DNA from: Novosphingobium huizhouense
GTDB taxonomy: Bacteria > Pseudomonadota > Alphaproteobacteria > Sphingomonadales > Sphingomonadaceae
Reading direction: 5' to 3'
DNA: 64,000 nucleotides
Assembly: GCF_020179475.1 (NCBI RefSeq)
Contig: NZ_JAILXZ010000002.1
Coordinates: 727,061 to 791,060, forward strand
Positions 28,713-37,915 of this stretch are shown piece after piece (the first letter of the stretch is position 1; the number at the start of each line of letters is the position of its first letter). The notes beneath the pieces were generated by a model. It did not search any database, was not told where the DNA came from, and saw only the letters and a list, made by a program, of their open reading frames with translations. The translations under genes and the position numbers were made by a program.

Positions 28713-30017
28713 TCAGACGATGCCCGCGCCCAGGCCCACGGCCTTGCGTTCCTGCGCCTTGCGCCCGCGGTACTGGCTGAGCCGATAGGCTTCGAGCACG
28801 TCGATCGCGCCGCCCGCTTCCATCCGCGCCTTGGCCAGGATCGGCGCGACGTCGAGGTTGTAGGCCCGGCGCAGCGCCTGGAACGCCATCATCGTGTCGT
28901 TCGATTCCTGCGCAGCATGAAGCGCAGCGCGATCCACCAGCTGCGCCTTGGCGAAGCACTGGGTGATCGTTTCGGCGGACGACAGCATCGATTCGATCGG
29001 GTCGGTCACGTTGTGCGACTGGTCGATCATGTAGCTGGGGTTGAAGCCCCCTTCACGTTCATTGGCGCGCGGGTTCAGTTCGGCCTCGACCAGTTCGTTG
29101 AACACGAGGAACAGCTGGTGCGGGTTGATCGAGCCGGAATCGAGGTCGTCGTCGCCATACTTGCTGTCGTTGAAGTGGAAGCCGCCCAATTTGCCGAAGC
29201 GGTGAAGCCGCGCGACGATCTGCTCGATGTTGACGTTCGGCGCGTGGTGGCCAAGGTCGACGAGGCACTTGGCCTTGGGGCCCAGTTCCTGCGCGGCGAG
29301 GATCGAGGAACCCCAGTCGCTGATCACGGTCGAGTAGAACGCCGGCTCGAACATCTTGTGTTCGAGCAGCATGCGCCAGTCCTCGGGCAGCGCCGCATAC
29401 ACCTGCGCCGCCGCATCGAGATAGCGGTCGAGGCTGCGGCCAAGGTCCTGCTGGCCCGGGAAATTGGTGCCATCGCCCACCCACACGGTAAGGTCGGTCG
29501 AGCCCAGCTGCTTGCCGATCTCGATGCATTCGATGTTGTGGTCCACCGCCTGCTGGCGTGTCGCAGCATCCTGCGCCGACAGCGAGCCGTTGGCGTAAGT
29601 ATGCGCCTGCCCCTGCTGGTCCTGGAAGGTGTTCGAATTGACCGCATCGAAGCCGAGGCCGAGACTGGCGGCCTCCTCGCGCAGGGCCTTGTAGTCGCTC
29701 ACCTTGTCCCACGGGAAGTGCGGCGAAACGCGCGGTGTAACCCGGCTCAATTGCTGGATGACGGCGCAGTCCTCCAGCTTCTCGTGGATGTTGGTCGGCT
29801 CGCCGGGGATCGGGAACTTGGCGAAGCGGGTGCCGCCACGCCCCGCGCCCCACGAAGGAACCGCGACCGAGAAGGCAGCGACCTTGTCCTTGATCGCATC
29901 GATGTCGATGCCGCTGCGCGCCAGCTTGCGCCCCAATGCGGCGTAGTCGTCCTCCAGCGCCTCGCGGTGCGCCTCGTTGCGCTCCGCGATGAGGTCTGCC
30001 GAGATGGGAAGAGTCAC
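28713..30017 (-). CDS. rhaI: L-rhamnose isomerase (RhaI type)
   Basis: 434 residues from GTG 30017, with AAGGA upstream; the GTG overlaps the stop of the esterase gene. The frame stays open upstream but that part overlaps the esterase and is not coding. Family blocks: FAKFPIPGEPTNIHEKL, LLEHKMFEPAFYSTV, CLVDLGHHAPNVNIEQ and HFNDSKYGDDDLDSGSINP, which hold the metal and catalytic residues. It converts L-rhamnose to L-rhamnulose in the cytoplasm. This is the rhizobial/Gram-positive RhaI type, not E. coli RhaA. Confidence 0.93.
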   Translation of the reverse strand: MTLPISADLIAERNEAHREALEDDYAALGRKLARSGIDIDAIKDKVAAFSVAVPSWGAGRGGTRFAKFPIPGEPTNIHEKLEDCAVIQQLSRVTPRVSPHFPWDKVSDYKALREEAASLGLGFDAVNSNTFQDQQGQAHTYANGSLSAQDAATRQQAVDHNIECIEIGKQLGSTDLTVWVGDGTNFPGQQDLGRSLDRYLDAAAQVYAALPEDWRMLLEHKMFEPAFYSTVISDWGSSILAAQELGPKAKCLVDLGHHAPNVNIEQIVARLHRFGKLGGFHFNDSKYGDDDLDSGSINPHQLFLVFNELVEAELNPRANEREGGFNPSYMIDQSHNVTDPIESMLSSAETITQCFAKAQLVDRAALHAAQESNDTMMAFQALRRAYNLDVAPILAKARMEAGGAIDVLEAYRLSQYRGRKAQERKAVGLGAGIV

Positions 30018-30940
30018 TTGCTGTCCTTTCGCGTGAGGAAGCCCTGCATCGAGAGCCACGCGGTGAATTGATCGATCAGGAGAGTGGTGGTCGTGCCGGG
30101 GCGGCCCAGGCCGAACCCGTGGTCGCCGGTCTGGTAGCCGTGGATTTCCACCGGACGCTTCGCAGCGAGATAGGCTTGCGCGATCGGAAAGCCCTTGCTG
30201 GGGAACAGGCTGTCGTCGAGCGCAATCGCATCGAACATCGGGGGCGCGTCGGCAGGCACCGGCTCGGCATCCTGCGGACCGTAGATGTAGCCGAGGAAGG
30301 CCGGGCGCGAAGGCGTGTCGCCATCGAGGCCCACCCGGCGCGTGGTCATCGCGCCTGCCGAAAAGCCCATCATGCCGACGCGCGCCGGGTCGATCCCGTA
30401 TTGCGCGGCATGGGCGCGGACCCACGCGATCGCAGCCTTGCCATCGGCCGGAGCGGACGACTTGCCCAAGAGGTCGCCGGTCATCGGGTGGCCGACTTCC
30501 TTGCCGAGCTGCTCGAACATGAACTTGCCCGCTTCGGCCTCGTCCTTCGGGGTGGGGTTGAGGCGGTACTTGAGCACGAAAGCGGCGATGCCGCGATCGG
30601 CCAGCGCGCGCGCCACGTTCCACCCCTCGTGATCCATTGCCAGCAGCATGAACGCCCCGCCCGGCGCGACCACCACTGCCGCGCCCGTGGCCTTCGCCGG
30701 ATCGGGCAGGACCGGAGTGATGGTAGGCCGGGTGACATTGCGCACGGCAAGGTCGCCACCCATGAACTTGACCCACTGTTCGGTCGCAGCCGAACCGGGC
30801 GTCTTGTCGCCATAGAGCGCAATCGCACCCAGTTCGGCCGGCGCGGCCGCCGGCTCAGAGGGCGGTGGCCCCTGCTGCGCGACGGCAGGCGCGGCGATGA
30901 TGGCTGTCAGGGCAAGCAGAACGGATTTTCTTGTTTTCAT
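30014..30940 (-). CDS. Exported alpha/beta-hydrolase, acetyl-xylan-esterase/BD-FAE-like
   Basis: 308 residues from ATG 30940 (AAGG site). Signal peptide SVLLALTAIIAAPAVAQ, then the oxyanion block VVVAPGGAFMLLAMDHEGW, nucleophile Ser in MMGFSAGAM and the His in GYQTGDHGFGLG. Such enzymes often remove acetyl groups from plant sugars. Placed between the rhamnulose aldolase and isomerase genes and exported like the rhamnosidase, it may deacylate rhamnosyl residues so that the GH106 enzyme can act. The ester substrate is not known. Confidence 0.85.
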   Translation of the reverse strand: MKTRKSVLLALTAIIAAPAVAQQGPPPSEPAAAPAELGAIALYGDKTPGSAATEQWVKFMGGDLAVRNVTRPTITPVLPDPAKATGAAVVVAPGGAFMLLAMDHEGWNVARALADRGIAAFVLKYRLNPTPKDEAEAGKFMFEQLGKEVGHPMTGDLLGKSSAPADGKAAIAWVRAHAAQYGIDPARVGMMGFSAGAMTTRRVGLDGDTPSRPAFLGYIYGPQDAEPVPADAPPMFDAIALDDSLFPSKGFPIAQAYLAAKRPVEIHGYQTGDHGFGLGRPGTTTTLLIDQFTAWLSMQGFLTRKDSK

Positions 30941-30962
30941 TACCTTATCCTCTCCGATCGCG

Positions 30963-33074
30963 TCAGCGCGTGAAGGCTTGCACGTTGCCCGCATCGACGT
31001 TGATCATGTTGCCGGTCGACTTGGCCGATGCCTCCGAACCGAGCCAGTAGGCGGCTTCGGCGATGTCCTCGGGCAGCACGTCGCGCTTGAGCATCGAGCG
31101 GTTGCGGTAGTGCGCTTCGAGTTCGTCGCCCGCGTCGATCCCGTTCGAGGCCGCGCGTTCCTTGCGCCAGTCGCCGTCCCAGATCTTGCTGCCGCGGATC
31201 ACCGCGTCGGGGTTCACGACGTTGACGCGGATGCCGTCGGGCGCGCCTTCCAGCGCAAGGCAGCGCGCGAGGTGGTTGGCCGCCGCCTTGGCCGAGGCAT
31301 AGGCCGATGCGCCGGCCGCCGCGGCGACCGCGTTCTTGGAGCCGATGAAGACGACCGACGAACCGCCCTGCGCCTTCATCCGCTTGAGCAGCGGCCAGGC
31401 GGCGCGGGCGGTGAGGAAATAGCCTTGCGCCAGCACGTCGTAGTTGCGGTTCCACAGCTCGAGCGTGGTCTGCTCGATCGGTGCCGACGAAGCGATGCCG
31501 GCATTGGCGACGAGCACGTCCAGCCCGCCGAACTCGCGCGCGGTGTAGTCGAACGCGGCGGCGACCTGCGCTTCGTCGGTCACGTCGCAGGCGATCGCGC
31601 GGACCACGTCCTTGCCGTACTGCTGGGCGAAACCGGCGCGCCCCTCCTCCGCCGCATCGGCGTCGCGGTCGGCCAGCACCACGCAGGCGCCTTCGCGCAG
31701 GAAGCGCGCGGCCGTCGCCGCGCCGATGCCGCCCGCGCCGCCGGTGACGAGCGCAATCTTGCCGACCATCGGCTTGGGGGCAGGCATCCGCTGCAACTTG
31801 GCTTCCTCGAGCAGCCAGTATTCGATGTCGAAGGCTTCCTGCTCGTCGAGCGCGATGTAGTCGCCGATCGCCTCGGCGCCGCGCATGACGTTGATGGCGT
31901 TGCCGTAGAATTCACCCGCCAGCCGCGCCGTGGTCTTGTCGGTGGCGAAGGTGATGCGGCCCACGCCCGGCACCAGCACGACCACCGGGTTGGGATCGCG
32001 CATCGCCGGGCTGTTGGCGCGCTTGCAGCGCTCGTAATAGGCCGCATAGAGATCGCGATAGGCGGCGATCTGCTCGGCGAGATAGGCATCGTCGGCAAGG
32101 CGCGCCGAATCGAGCGTCAGCGGCGCGATCTTGGTGCGCAGGAAGTGGTCCGGGCACGAGGTGCCGAGCGCGGCGAGGCGCTCGAAATCGACCGAGCCAA
32201 CAAATTCCAGCGCCTCGGCATCATCCGAGTAGTGCCCGAGCTTGCGCCGCGCGCCGGTCATGAAACCGCGCAGGCGGGGCATCAGATCGGCGGCGATGGC
32301 GGCGCGATCGGGGTTCGGCGCGACCTTCTGGCCACCGAACGCGGGCTTTTCGGCCAGCTTTGCATTGAGGTACTTCGCCGCATCCGCAATCAGCGACACG
32401 GTGTGTTCGTAACAGGCCTTGGCGCTGTCGGCCCAGCAGATGATGCCGTGGCCCGCCAGCATGACGCCCTCGACGCCCGGGTTCGCGGCGACGAAATCGC
32501 GCAGCATCACGCCCAGCGTATAGCCCGGGCGCTTCCACGGCAGCCAGCCGATCTTGCCGCCCCAGATTTCCTGCGTCGCCGCTTCCCCGCCCGAGGAGGC
32601 CGCCAGCGCGATGATCGCATCGGGGTGGACGTGATCGACGTGCGCGAAGGGCAGCAGCGAGTGCAGCGGCGTGTCGATGCTGGCGGCGCGGCCGTTCAGG
32701 TTGAACGTGCAGTGCGGCAGGTAGCCGACCATCCTGTCGTCGTCGTCGGGCCCCGCATAGTGCGCCTCGAGCCCCAGCAGCTTCGATTGATAGAGCGTGG
32801 CGAAGCCATCGAGCTTCATCGAACCGATGTCGCCGCCCGATCCCTTCACCCACAGCACTTCGACCTTCTCGCCGGTCAGCGGATCGACGTCCTCCAGCTT
32901 GGCCGAGGTATTGCCGCCGCCGAAGTTCGTGACGGTCAGGTCGCTCCCGAGCAGGTTCGAGCGATAGAGCAGCAGTTCCGCGGGACTGAGCGTCGCCGCG
33001 ACCGAGTCGTCCCAGCGGCTGGCAGGCACCGCGAAGGGGATCGCAGCTGCGGAAATCGAAGTCTGGGCGTTCAT
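30963..33074 (-). CDS. rhaD: Bifunctional rhamnulose-1-phosphate aldolase / L-lactaldehyde dehydrogenase
   Basis: 703 residues from ATG 33074 with AAAGGG upstream. The N-terminal half is a class II aldolase with the zinc motif HVDHVHPDAI and AGHGIICW. The C-terminal half is a short-chain dehydrogenase (GGAGGIGAATAARF, catalytic YASAKAA). This fused protein (RhaD of rhizobia, RhaE/YuxG of Bacillus) splits rhamnulose-1-phosphate to dihydroxyacetone phosphate and L-lactaldehyde and oxidises the aldehyde to L-lactate. It is divergent from the kinase gene across a 119-base promoter region and first of the thirteen-gene minus-strand series. Confidence 0.93.
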   Translation of the reverse strand: MNAQTSISAAAIPFAVPASRWDDSVAATLSPAELLLYRSNLLGSDLTVTNFGGGNTSAKLEDVDPLTGEKVEVLWVKGSGGDIGSMKLDGFATLYQSKLLGLEAHYAGPDDDDRMVGYLPHCTFNLNGRAASIDTPLHSLLPFAHVDHVHPDAIIALAASSGGEAATQEIWGGKIGWLPWKRPGYTLGVMLRDFVAANPGVEGVMLAGHGIICWADSAKACYEHTVSLIADAAKYLNAKLAEKPAFGGQKVAPNPDRAAIAADLMPRLRGFMTGARRKLGHYSDDAEALEFVGSVDFERLAALGTSCPDHFLRTKIAPLTLDSARLADDAYLAEQIAAYRDLYAAYYERCKRANSPAMRDPNPVVVLVPGVGRITFATDKTTARLAGEFYGNAINVMRGAEAIGDYIALDEQEAFDIEYWLLEEAKLQRMPAPKPMVGKIALVTGGAGGIGAATAARFLREGACVVLADRDADAAEEGRAGFAQQYGKDVVRAIACDVTDEAQVAAAFDYTAREFGGLDVLVANAGIASSAPIEQTTLELWNRNYDVLAQGYFLTARAAWPLLKRMKAQGGSSVVFIGSKNAVAAAAGASAYASAKAAANHLARCLALEGAPDGIRVNVVNPDAVIRGSKIWDGDWRKERAASNGIDAGDELEAHYRNRSMLKRDVLPEDIAEAAYWLGSEASAKSTGNMINVDAGNVQAFTR

Positions 33075-33140
33075 GGCATCCCTTTGGGTCATCAGGCCGG
33101 CATTGCGCCGCTCGGACGGGCTGCTAACATTTCTACTGGA

Positions 33141-33172
33141 AATGATCAACAATGATCGTTATTGATCGTTTT
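33141..33172. promoter_or_regulatory. Tandem decamer operator in the divergent rhamnose promoter
   Basis: Three consecutive 10-base units, AATGATCAAC (33141), AATGATCGTT (33151) and ATTGATCGTT (33161), followed by TT, so the sites recur once per helical turn. The last 12 bases are identical to 24312-24323. It lies between the rhaD and kinase starts and is likely bound by the DeoR-type RhaR at 36983. Confidence 0.65.
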
Positions 33173-33193
33173 AACGCGAACAGGGAGAGCGGC

Positions 33194-34621
33194 GTGCCGA
33201 ACGGCACCACCATCGTCATCGATCTGGGCAAGACGCTCAGCAAGGTCAGCCTCTGGGATCTGGACGGGCAGATGCTCGATCGCCAGGTGCGGCCTAACGC
33301 GCCGATCGAGGTCGACGGCGTGCGCCGGCTCGATGCAGGCGGCACGGCGCAGTGGCTGCTCGAGACGCTGGCGCGATACGCCGCGCATCCGGTCCGCACG
33401 ATCGTCCCGGTCGGCCACGGCGCTGCGATCTGCGCGCTCGACCAGGGCCGGCTCGCCTTCGCGCCGCTCGATTACGAGGAAGAGCTGCCGGGCGACCTGC
33501 TCGACGAATACCGCGCGGCCCGCGACCCGTTTTCGGTCACAGGCTCTCCGGCCCTTTCCGGCGGCTTGAATCTCGGCGCGCAGCTGTTCTGGATGGAGCG
33601 GATCTATCCGCAGGTCATGGCCCGCGCCACGCTCGTCCCCTGGGCGCAATACTGGGCCTTCTTCCTGACCGGCCGCGCGGTGAGCGAGGTGACGAGCCTG
33701 GGCTGCCATTCCGACCTGTGGAATCCGCTGGCCAACGACTTCTCGCCGCTCGCCAAGCGCATGGGCTGGGCCGAGAAGCTCAAGCCGGTGGTGCGCGCAA
33801 GCGACGTCGTCGGCACGCTGACGGCGGACATCGCGACCGCCACGGGTCTTTCCCCGGACGTCAGGGTGCTGGCCGGCCTGCACGATTCGAACGCCGCGCT
33901 GCTGGCCGCGCGCGGCTTTGCCGAGATTGCCGACAACGAAGCGACCGTCCTTTCGACCGGCACCTGGTTCATCGCGATGCGAACACCACGAACGGCGCCG
34001 GAACCGGCCGCCCACGCGGCGCTGCTGCCCGAGGCGCGCGATTGCCTCGTCAACGTCGATGCCCATGGAAGTCCGGTCCCCTCGGCGCGCCTCATGGGCG
34101 GGCGCGAGATCGAAGCGCTGATCGAGATCGACACCCGCCGGGTCGACATCAAGCCCGATCAGCCGGCGCTCCTCGCCGCGGTGCCCCAGGTGCTGAGGCA
34201 CAACCGCATGATCCTGCCCACGCTGTGCGGCGGGTGCGGCCCTTACCCCAAGGCGACCTTCACCTGGATCAACCGGCCGGACGACTGGTACGAACGCCGG
34301 GCGCTCGCCTGCCTCTACGCCGCGCTGGTTGCCGACACCTCGCTGGACCTCATCGGCGCATCGGAACGCCTGCTGGTCGAGGGGCGCTTTGCCGAAGCCG
34401 AAGTCTTCGTGCGCGCGCTCGCCGCGTTGCGCCCCGATTGCCAGGTCTTCACCGCCAACGCGCACAACGATGTCTCGTTCGGTGCCCTGCGGCTGATCGA
34501 TCCGGGCCTCAAACCGCAGGGCGACCTCGTGCGGGTGCAACCGCTCGATGCCGATCTCGATACCTATCGCCGTCGCTGGCTGGCCGAAGTGGAAGCGACA
34601 AACGTGAGCAACGCCGCATGA
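33194..34621 (+). CDS. rhaK: FGGY-family sugar kinase, probable L-rhamnulose kinase
   Basis: 475 residues from GTG 33194 with AGGGAGAG seven bases upstream; an ATG at 33152 lies inside the operator repeats and is unlikely. FGGY features: [17 protein letters not shown] (phosphate 1), [13 protein letters not shown], the ATP block [12 protein letters not shown] and [17 protein letters not shown]. It phosphorylates a ketose, here most likely L-rhamnulose, between isomerase and aldolase. Its stop overlaps the lldD start (ATGA). The sequence alone would also allow L-fuculokinase; the locus decides. Confidence 0.88.
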   Translation: MPNGTTIVIDLGKTLSKVSLWDLDGQMLDRQVRPNAPIEVDGVRRLDAGGTAQWLLETLARYAAHPVRTIVPVGHGAAICALDQGRLAFAPLDYEEELPGDLLDEYRAARDPFSVTGSPALSGGLNLGAQLFWMERIYPQVMARATLVPWAQYWAFFLTGRAVSEVTSLGCHSDLWNPLANDFSPLAKRMGWAEKLKPVVRASDVVGTLTADIATATGLSPDVRVLAGLHDSNAALLAARGFAEIADNEATVLSTGTWFIAMRTPRTAPEPAAHAALLPEARDCLVNVDAHGSPVPSARLMGGREIEALIEIDTRRVDIKPDQPALLAAVPQVLRHNRMILPTLCGGCGPYPKATFTWINRPDDWYERRALACLYAALVADTSLDLIGASERLLVEGRFAEAEVFVRALAALRPDCQVFTANAHNDVSFGALRLIDPGLKPQGDLVRVQPLDADLDTYRRRWLAEVEATNVSNAA

Positions 34622-35763
34622 TCGCCGCCTCGATCCCCGACTACCGCGAGCTTGCCCGCAAGCGGCTGCCACGCTTCCTGTTCGAATACATCGACGGCGG
34701 CTCCTATGCGGAAGTCACGCTGCGCCGGAACATCGCCGATCTCGAAAACGTCGCGCTGCGCCAGCGGGTGCTGCGCGATATGTCGCGCCTCGACCTTTCG
34801 ACCGAGCTGTTCGGCCAGAAACTGGCCTTGCCCGTGGCGCTGGCGCCGATCGGGCTTGCCGGGATGAACGCGCGTCGCGGCGAATGCCAGGCGGTGCGCG
34901 CCGCCGAAACCGCGGGCATTCCCTTTACCCTCTCGACCGTCTCGGCCTGCTCGATGGCCGAAGTCGCGCGCGCCGCCAGCCGGCCGTTCTGGTTCCAGCT
35001 CTACATGATCCGTGACCGCGGCTTCATCCGCGAGCTGTTGCAGGAAGCGGTCGAGCGCAAGTGCTCGACGCTGGTCTTCACCGTCGACATGCCAGTGCCG
35101 GGCAGCCGCTACCGCGATTACCACTCGGGCCTCGCCGGTGCGCCGGGTCTGCGCGGTGCCATGCGCCGCGCGATGCAGGGCGCCCTGAAGCCCGACTGGG
35201 CATGGGATGTCGGCGTGATGGGGCGGCCGCACGCGCTCGGGAACGTCGCGCACAAGCTGCAGGGCAAGACCGGGATCGAAGACTTCTTCGCCTGGATGCG
35301 TCAGAACTTCGACAATTCGATCGCGTGGAAGGACCTCGATTTCATCCGCTCGGAATGGACCGGGCCGTTGGTGATCAAGGGCCTGCTCGATCCCGAGGAC
35401 GCGCGCGAAGCCGCCGCCCTCGGCGCCGACGGGATCGTCGTTTCGAACCACGGCGGCCGGCAGCTCGATGGCGTGCTGTCCACCGCACGGGCGCTGCCGC
35501 CCATTGCCGAGGCGGTCGGCGACCGGCTGACCGTGCTGGCCGATGGCGGCGTGCGCTCGGGTCTCGATGTCCTGCGCATGCTGGCGCTCGGGGCCAAGGG
35601 CGTCCTGCTGGGCCGGGCCTGGGCCTTCGCCCTTGCCGCGCGCGGGCAGGCCGGGGTCGAACACATGCTCCGCCTGATCGAAGCGGAAATGCGCGTCGCG
35701 ATGACGCTGACCGGCGTCGCCTCCATTGCCGAGATCGACCGGTCGATCCTCGCACAACGATAA
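34618..35763 (+). CDS. lldD: FMN-dependent L-lactate dehydrogenase
   Basis: 381 residues, an alpha-hydroxyacid oxidase fold. [51 protein letters not shown] (FMN Lys) and [11 protein letters not shown] (catalytic His and substrate Arg) are all present. It oxidises L-lactate to pyruvate at the membrane. Its ATG overlaps the kinase stop, and the rhamnose aldolase/dehydrogenase produces L-lactate, so it completes the pathway to pyruvate. Confidence 0.93.
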   Translation: MIAASIPDYRELARKRLPRFLFEYIDGGSYAEVTLRRNIADLENVALRQRVLRDMSRLDLSTELFGQKLALPVALAPIGLAGMNARRGECQAVRAAETAGIPFTLSTVSACSMAEVARAASRPFWFQLYMIRDRGFIRELLQEAVERKCSTLVFTVDMPVPGSRYRDYHSGLAGAPGLRGAMRRAMQGALKPDWAWDVGVMGRPHALGNVAHKLQGKTGIEDFFAWMRQNFDNSIAWKDLDFIRSEWTGPLVIKGLLDPEDAREAAALGADGIVVSNHGGRQLDGVLSTARALPPIAEAVGDRLTVLADGGVRSGLDVLRMLALGAKGVLLGRAWAFALAARGQAGVEHMLRLIEAEMRVAMTLTGVASIAEIDRSILAQR

Positions 35764-35788
35764 GAACGACAAGGAAGGGATTGGATCG

Positions 35789-36871
35789 ATGGGCGGGAAC
35801 CCGTTGCTGGGCGTGCTTTTCCACTGGATCGGAGGGTTTTCCTCGGCCAGCTTCTACGTGCCTTACAAGCGCATCCAGCGCTGGTCGTGGGAAGTGTTCT
35901 GGCTCGCCGGCGGCCTGTTCTCGTGGGCCATCGCACCCTGGGCCTTCGCCGCGCTGCGCACCGAGGACCTGCTCGGGGTGCTCGCTGCAACCCCGCACGA
36001 AACGCTCGCCTGGTGCTGGTTCTGGGGCGCGATGTGGGGCTTTGGCGGCCTCACCTTCGGGCTGACCATGCGCTATCTCGGCCTCTCGCTGGGCATGGCC
36101 GTCGCACTCGGCCTCACCACCGTGATCGGCACGATGGGGCCTCCGATCTTTCATGGCACCATCGGCGAGATCGCGGCCAAGTCCAGCGGGCAACTCACCC
36201 TGCTCGGCATTCTCGTCACCCTCGTCGGCATCGTCGTGGTCGCGCGCGCCGGCAATGCCAAGGAGCAGGACCTCGGCGGCCGGGCCTCCGAAGGCGTCGC
36301 CGAATTCGATCTGCGCAAGGGCCTGCTGATCGCGGTCTTCTCGGGCTGCATGTCGGGCTGCTTTGCCTGGGGGCTCGATGCCGGCCAGCCGATCCGTGAC
36401 CTCACTCTTGCCGCCGGCACCGATCCGCTGAGCCAGGGCCTGCCGGTGCTGTGCGTCGTCCTTGCCGGTGGCCTCACCACCAACCTGCTGTGGTGCGCCT
36501 GGCTGATCGGCAGGAACCGCAGCTTCGGCCAGTTCTTCGGCGCCGTCTCCGATCCCCAGAACGGCGGGCGGGCGCCGCTGCTCGCCAACTGGCTGCTGGC
36601 CGCGCTGGGCGGCACGCTGTGGTACGGGCAGTTCTTCTTCTACACGATGGGCGAAAGCCAGATGGGGCGCTTCGGCTTCTCGTCCTGGACGCTGCACATG
36701 GCCTCGATCATCCTGTTTTCGACGCTGTGGGGCTTCGCGCTCAAGGAATGGAAGGGCGCAAGCGCCCGCACCCGCCGGCTCGTCTGGACCGGCATCGGCC
36801 TCCTCGTCGGCGCGACCGTGGTGATCGGCCTCGGCAACATGATCGACGCCGCAGCGGCGGGAACGCCGTAG
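35789..36871 (+). CDS. rhaT: L-rhamnose/proton symporter RhaT
   Basis: 360 residues with about ten membrane helices. The opening (NPLLGVLFHWIGGFSSASFY, PYKRIQRWSWEVFWL), then WFWGAMWGFGGLTFGLTMRYLG and GTLWYGQFFFYTMGESQMG, are RhaT signatures. It imports free rhamnose across the inner membrane, fitting periplasmic release by the exported rhamnosidase. The start ATG 35789 follows an AAGGAAGGG site. It lies 25 bases after lldD in the same operon. Confidence 0.93.
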   Translation: MGGNPLLGVLFHWIGGFSSASFYVPYKRIQRWSWEVFWLAGGLFSWAIAPWAFAALRTEDLLGVLAATPHETLAWCWFWGAMWGFGGLTFGLTMRYLGLSLGMAVALGLTTVIGTMGPPIFHGTIGEIAAKSSGQLTLLGILVTLVGIVVVARAGNAKEQDLGGRASEGVAEFDLRKGLLIAVFSGCMSGCFAWGLDAGQPIRDLTLAAGTDPLSQGLPVLCVVLAGGLTTNLLWCAWLIGRNRSFGQFFGAVSDPQNGGRAPLLANWLLAALGGTLWYGQFFFYTMGESQMGRFGFSSWTLHMASIILFSTLWGFALKEWKGASARTRRLVWTGIGLLVGATVVIGLGNMIDAAAAGTP

Positions 36872-36982
36872 GGGCACGCCGCAGTGGAAGGGCGCGGGCG
36901 CGGCGCGTCAGAAACGATAGAATTCGCTCAACCGTTACGGCATAGGCTCGAGAGCGAGGGTTTTCAGGGGCCGAAGGACGAG

Positions 36983-37756
36983 ATGCACGCAGCCGAACGC
37001 GAACGAATGATCATCGACGCCCTGCGCCCCACCGGCTTCATCAGCTACCGGGATCTCGAGGCGCTGCTCGATGCCTCCCCCGCCACGATCCGGCGCGATC
37101 TCACGCGGCTGGAGGAAGAGGGCAAGCTGGTCCGCGTCCACGGGGGCGCCAAGCAGCGCGAGGACGAAGCGAACGCGCGCAACCTCCTCGGCACGCCCTT
37201 CGACCAGAACATCACCAGGAACCTCGCGTCCAAGCAGGCCATCGGCAAGGCCGCCGCCGCCTTGTGCCGCCCGGGCGAAGCGGTAATGATCGATGGCGGC
37301 TCGACCACCTTGCAGATGTGCCCGCACCTCGACGGGCTGGGCCTCCAGGTCCTGACCAATTCGCTGCACATCGTGAACGCCCTGCTGGGTCAGTCGAGCA
37401 CGCGCATTCTCGTCCCCTCGGGCGCCGTGTTCCGCGAGCAGAACATCATCCTGGCGCCGGCCGGCGAGGAATCGATGCCCCGCTTCCATGCCCCGCGCCT
37501 GTTCATGGGCGCGGCCGGGGTCGGACACCAGGGCGTCATGCAGGCCGACCCGGTGCTGGTCGCGGCCGAGCGCCGGCTGATCGATCGCGCCGAGAAGGTC
37601 ATCCTTCTGGTCGACAGCAGCAAGTTCAGCACCGAATCGGGCAACATCGTGTGCGGGCTGTCGGAAGTGGACATCCTCATCACCGACAGCAACATCCCCG
37701 CACGGTTCCGCTCCTTCGTGCAAGATGCGGGGATCGAGCTGATCGAATGCCGATGA
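36983..37756 (+). CDS. rhaR: DeoR-family regulator of rhamnose catabolism (RhaR-like)
   Basis: 257 residues from ATG 36983 with AAGGA upstream; the frame is open further but lacks a better start. The N-terminal helix-turn-helix (FISYRDLEALLDASPATIRR) with DLTRLEEEGKLVRVHGGA is the DeoR hallmark; the sugar-phosphate sensor part has VMIDGGSTTLQM and KVILLVDSSKFS. DeoR proteins usually repress and release DNA on binding a phosphorylated sugar, here perhaps rhamnulose-1-phosphate. The 111-base gap after rhaT holds a motif GAAACGATAG (36911) like the rhamnose operator, suggesting autoregulation. Confidence 0.9.
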   Translation: MHAAERERMIIDALRPTGFISYRDLEALLDASPATIRRDLTRLEEEGKLVRVHGGAKQREDEANARNLLGTPFDQNITRNLASKQAIGKAAAALCRPGEAVMIDGGSTTLQMCPHLDGLGLQVLTNSLHIVNALLGQSSTRILVPSGAVFREQNIILAPAGEESMPRFHAPRLFMGAAGVGHQGVMQADPVLVAAERRLIDRAEKVILLVDSSKFSTESGNIVCGLSEVDILITDSNIPARFRSFVQDAGIELIECR

Positions 37757-37790
37757 CTTGGCCGGTCATCCCGAAAGACTGCGCGCGCAA

Positions 37791-37813
37791 AGCCCCGCTC
37801 CGGCGGGGCTTTT
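37791..37813 (+). terminator. Rho-independent terminator of the rhaK-lldD-rhaT-rhaR operon
   Basis: Stem AGCCCCGC-TCCG-GCGGGGCT followed by TTT, 34 bases after the regulator stop. Confidence 0.85.
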
Positions 37814-37862
37814 CGTTGCCGCCCCGCACCACCTCGGCCCCGCCCCCCGCGACCCGCAAACG

Positions 37863-37889
37863 AAAAGGGCCCCGCCGCAGCGGAGCCCC
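37863..37889 (-). terminator. Terminator of the enoyl-CoA hydratase gene
   Basis: On the minus strand an interrupted stem (GGGC-T-CCGC ... GCGG-G-GCCC) is followed by TTTT, 27 bases past the hydratase stop. Confidence 0.7.
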
Positions 37890-37915
37890 TCGCCTTCGTT
37901 GCAGGACGGCGGCGC

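Noticed and set aside
30018..30776. Long upstream extension of the rhaI frame
   Set aside because: It lies wholly inside the esterase gene in another frame and has no family sequence; the GTG 30017 with AAGGA and the overlap is the real start.
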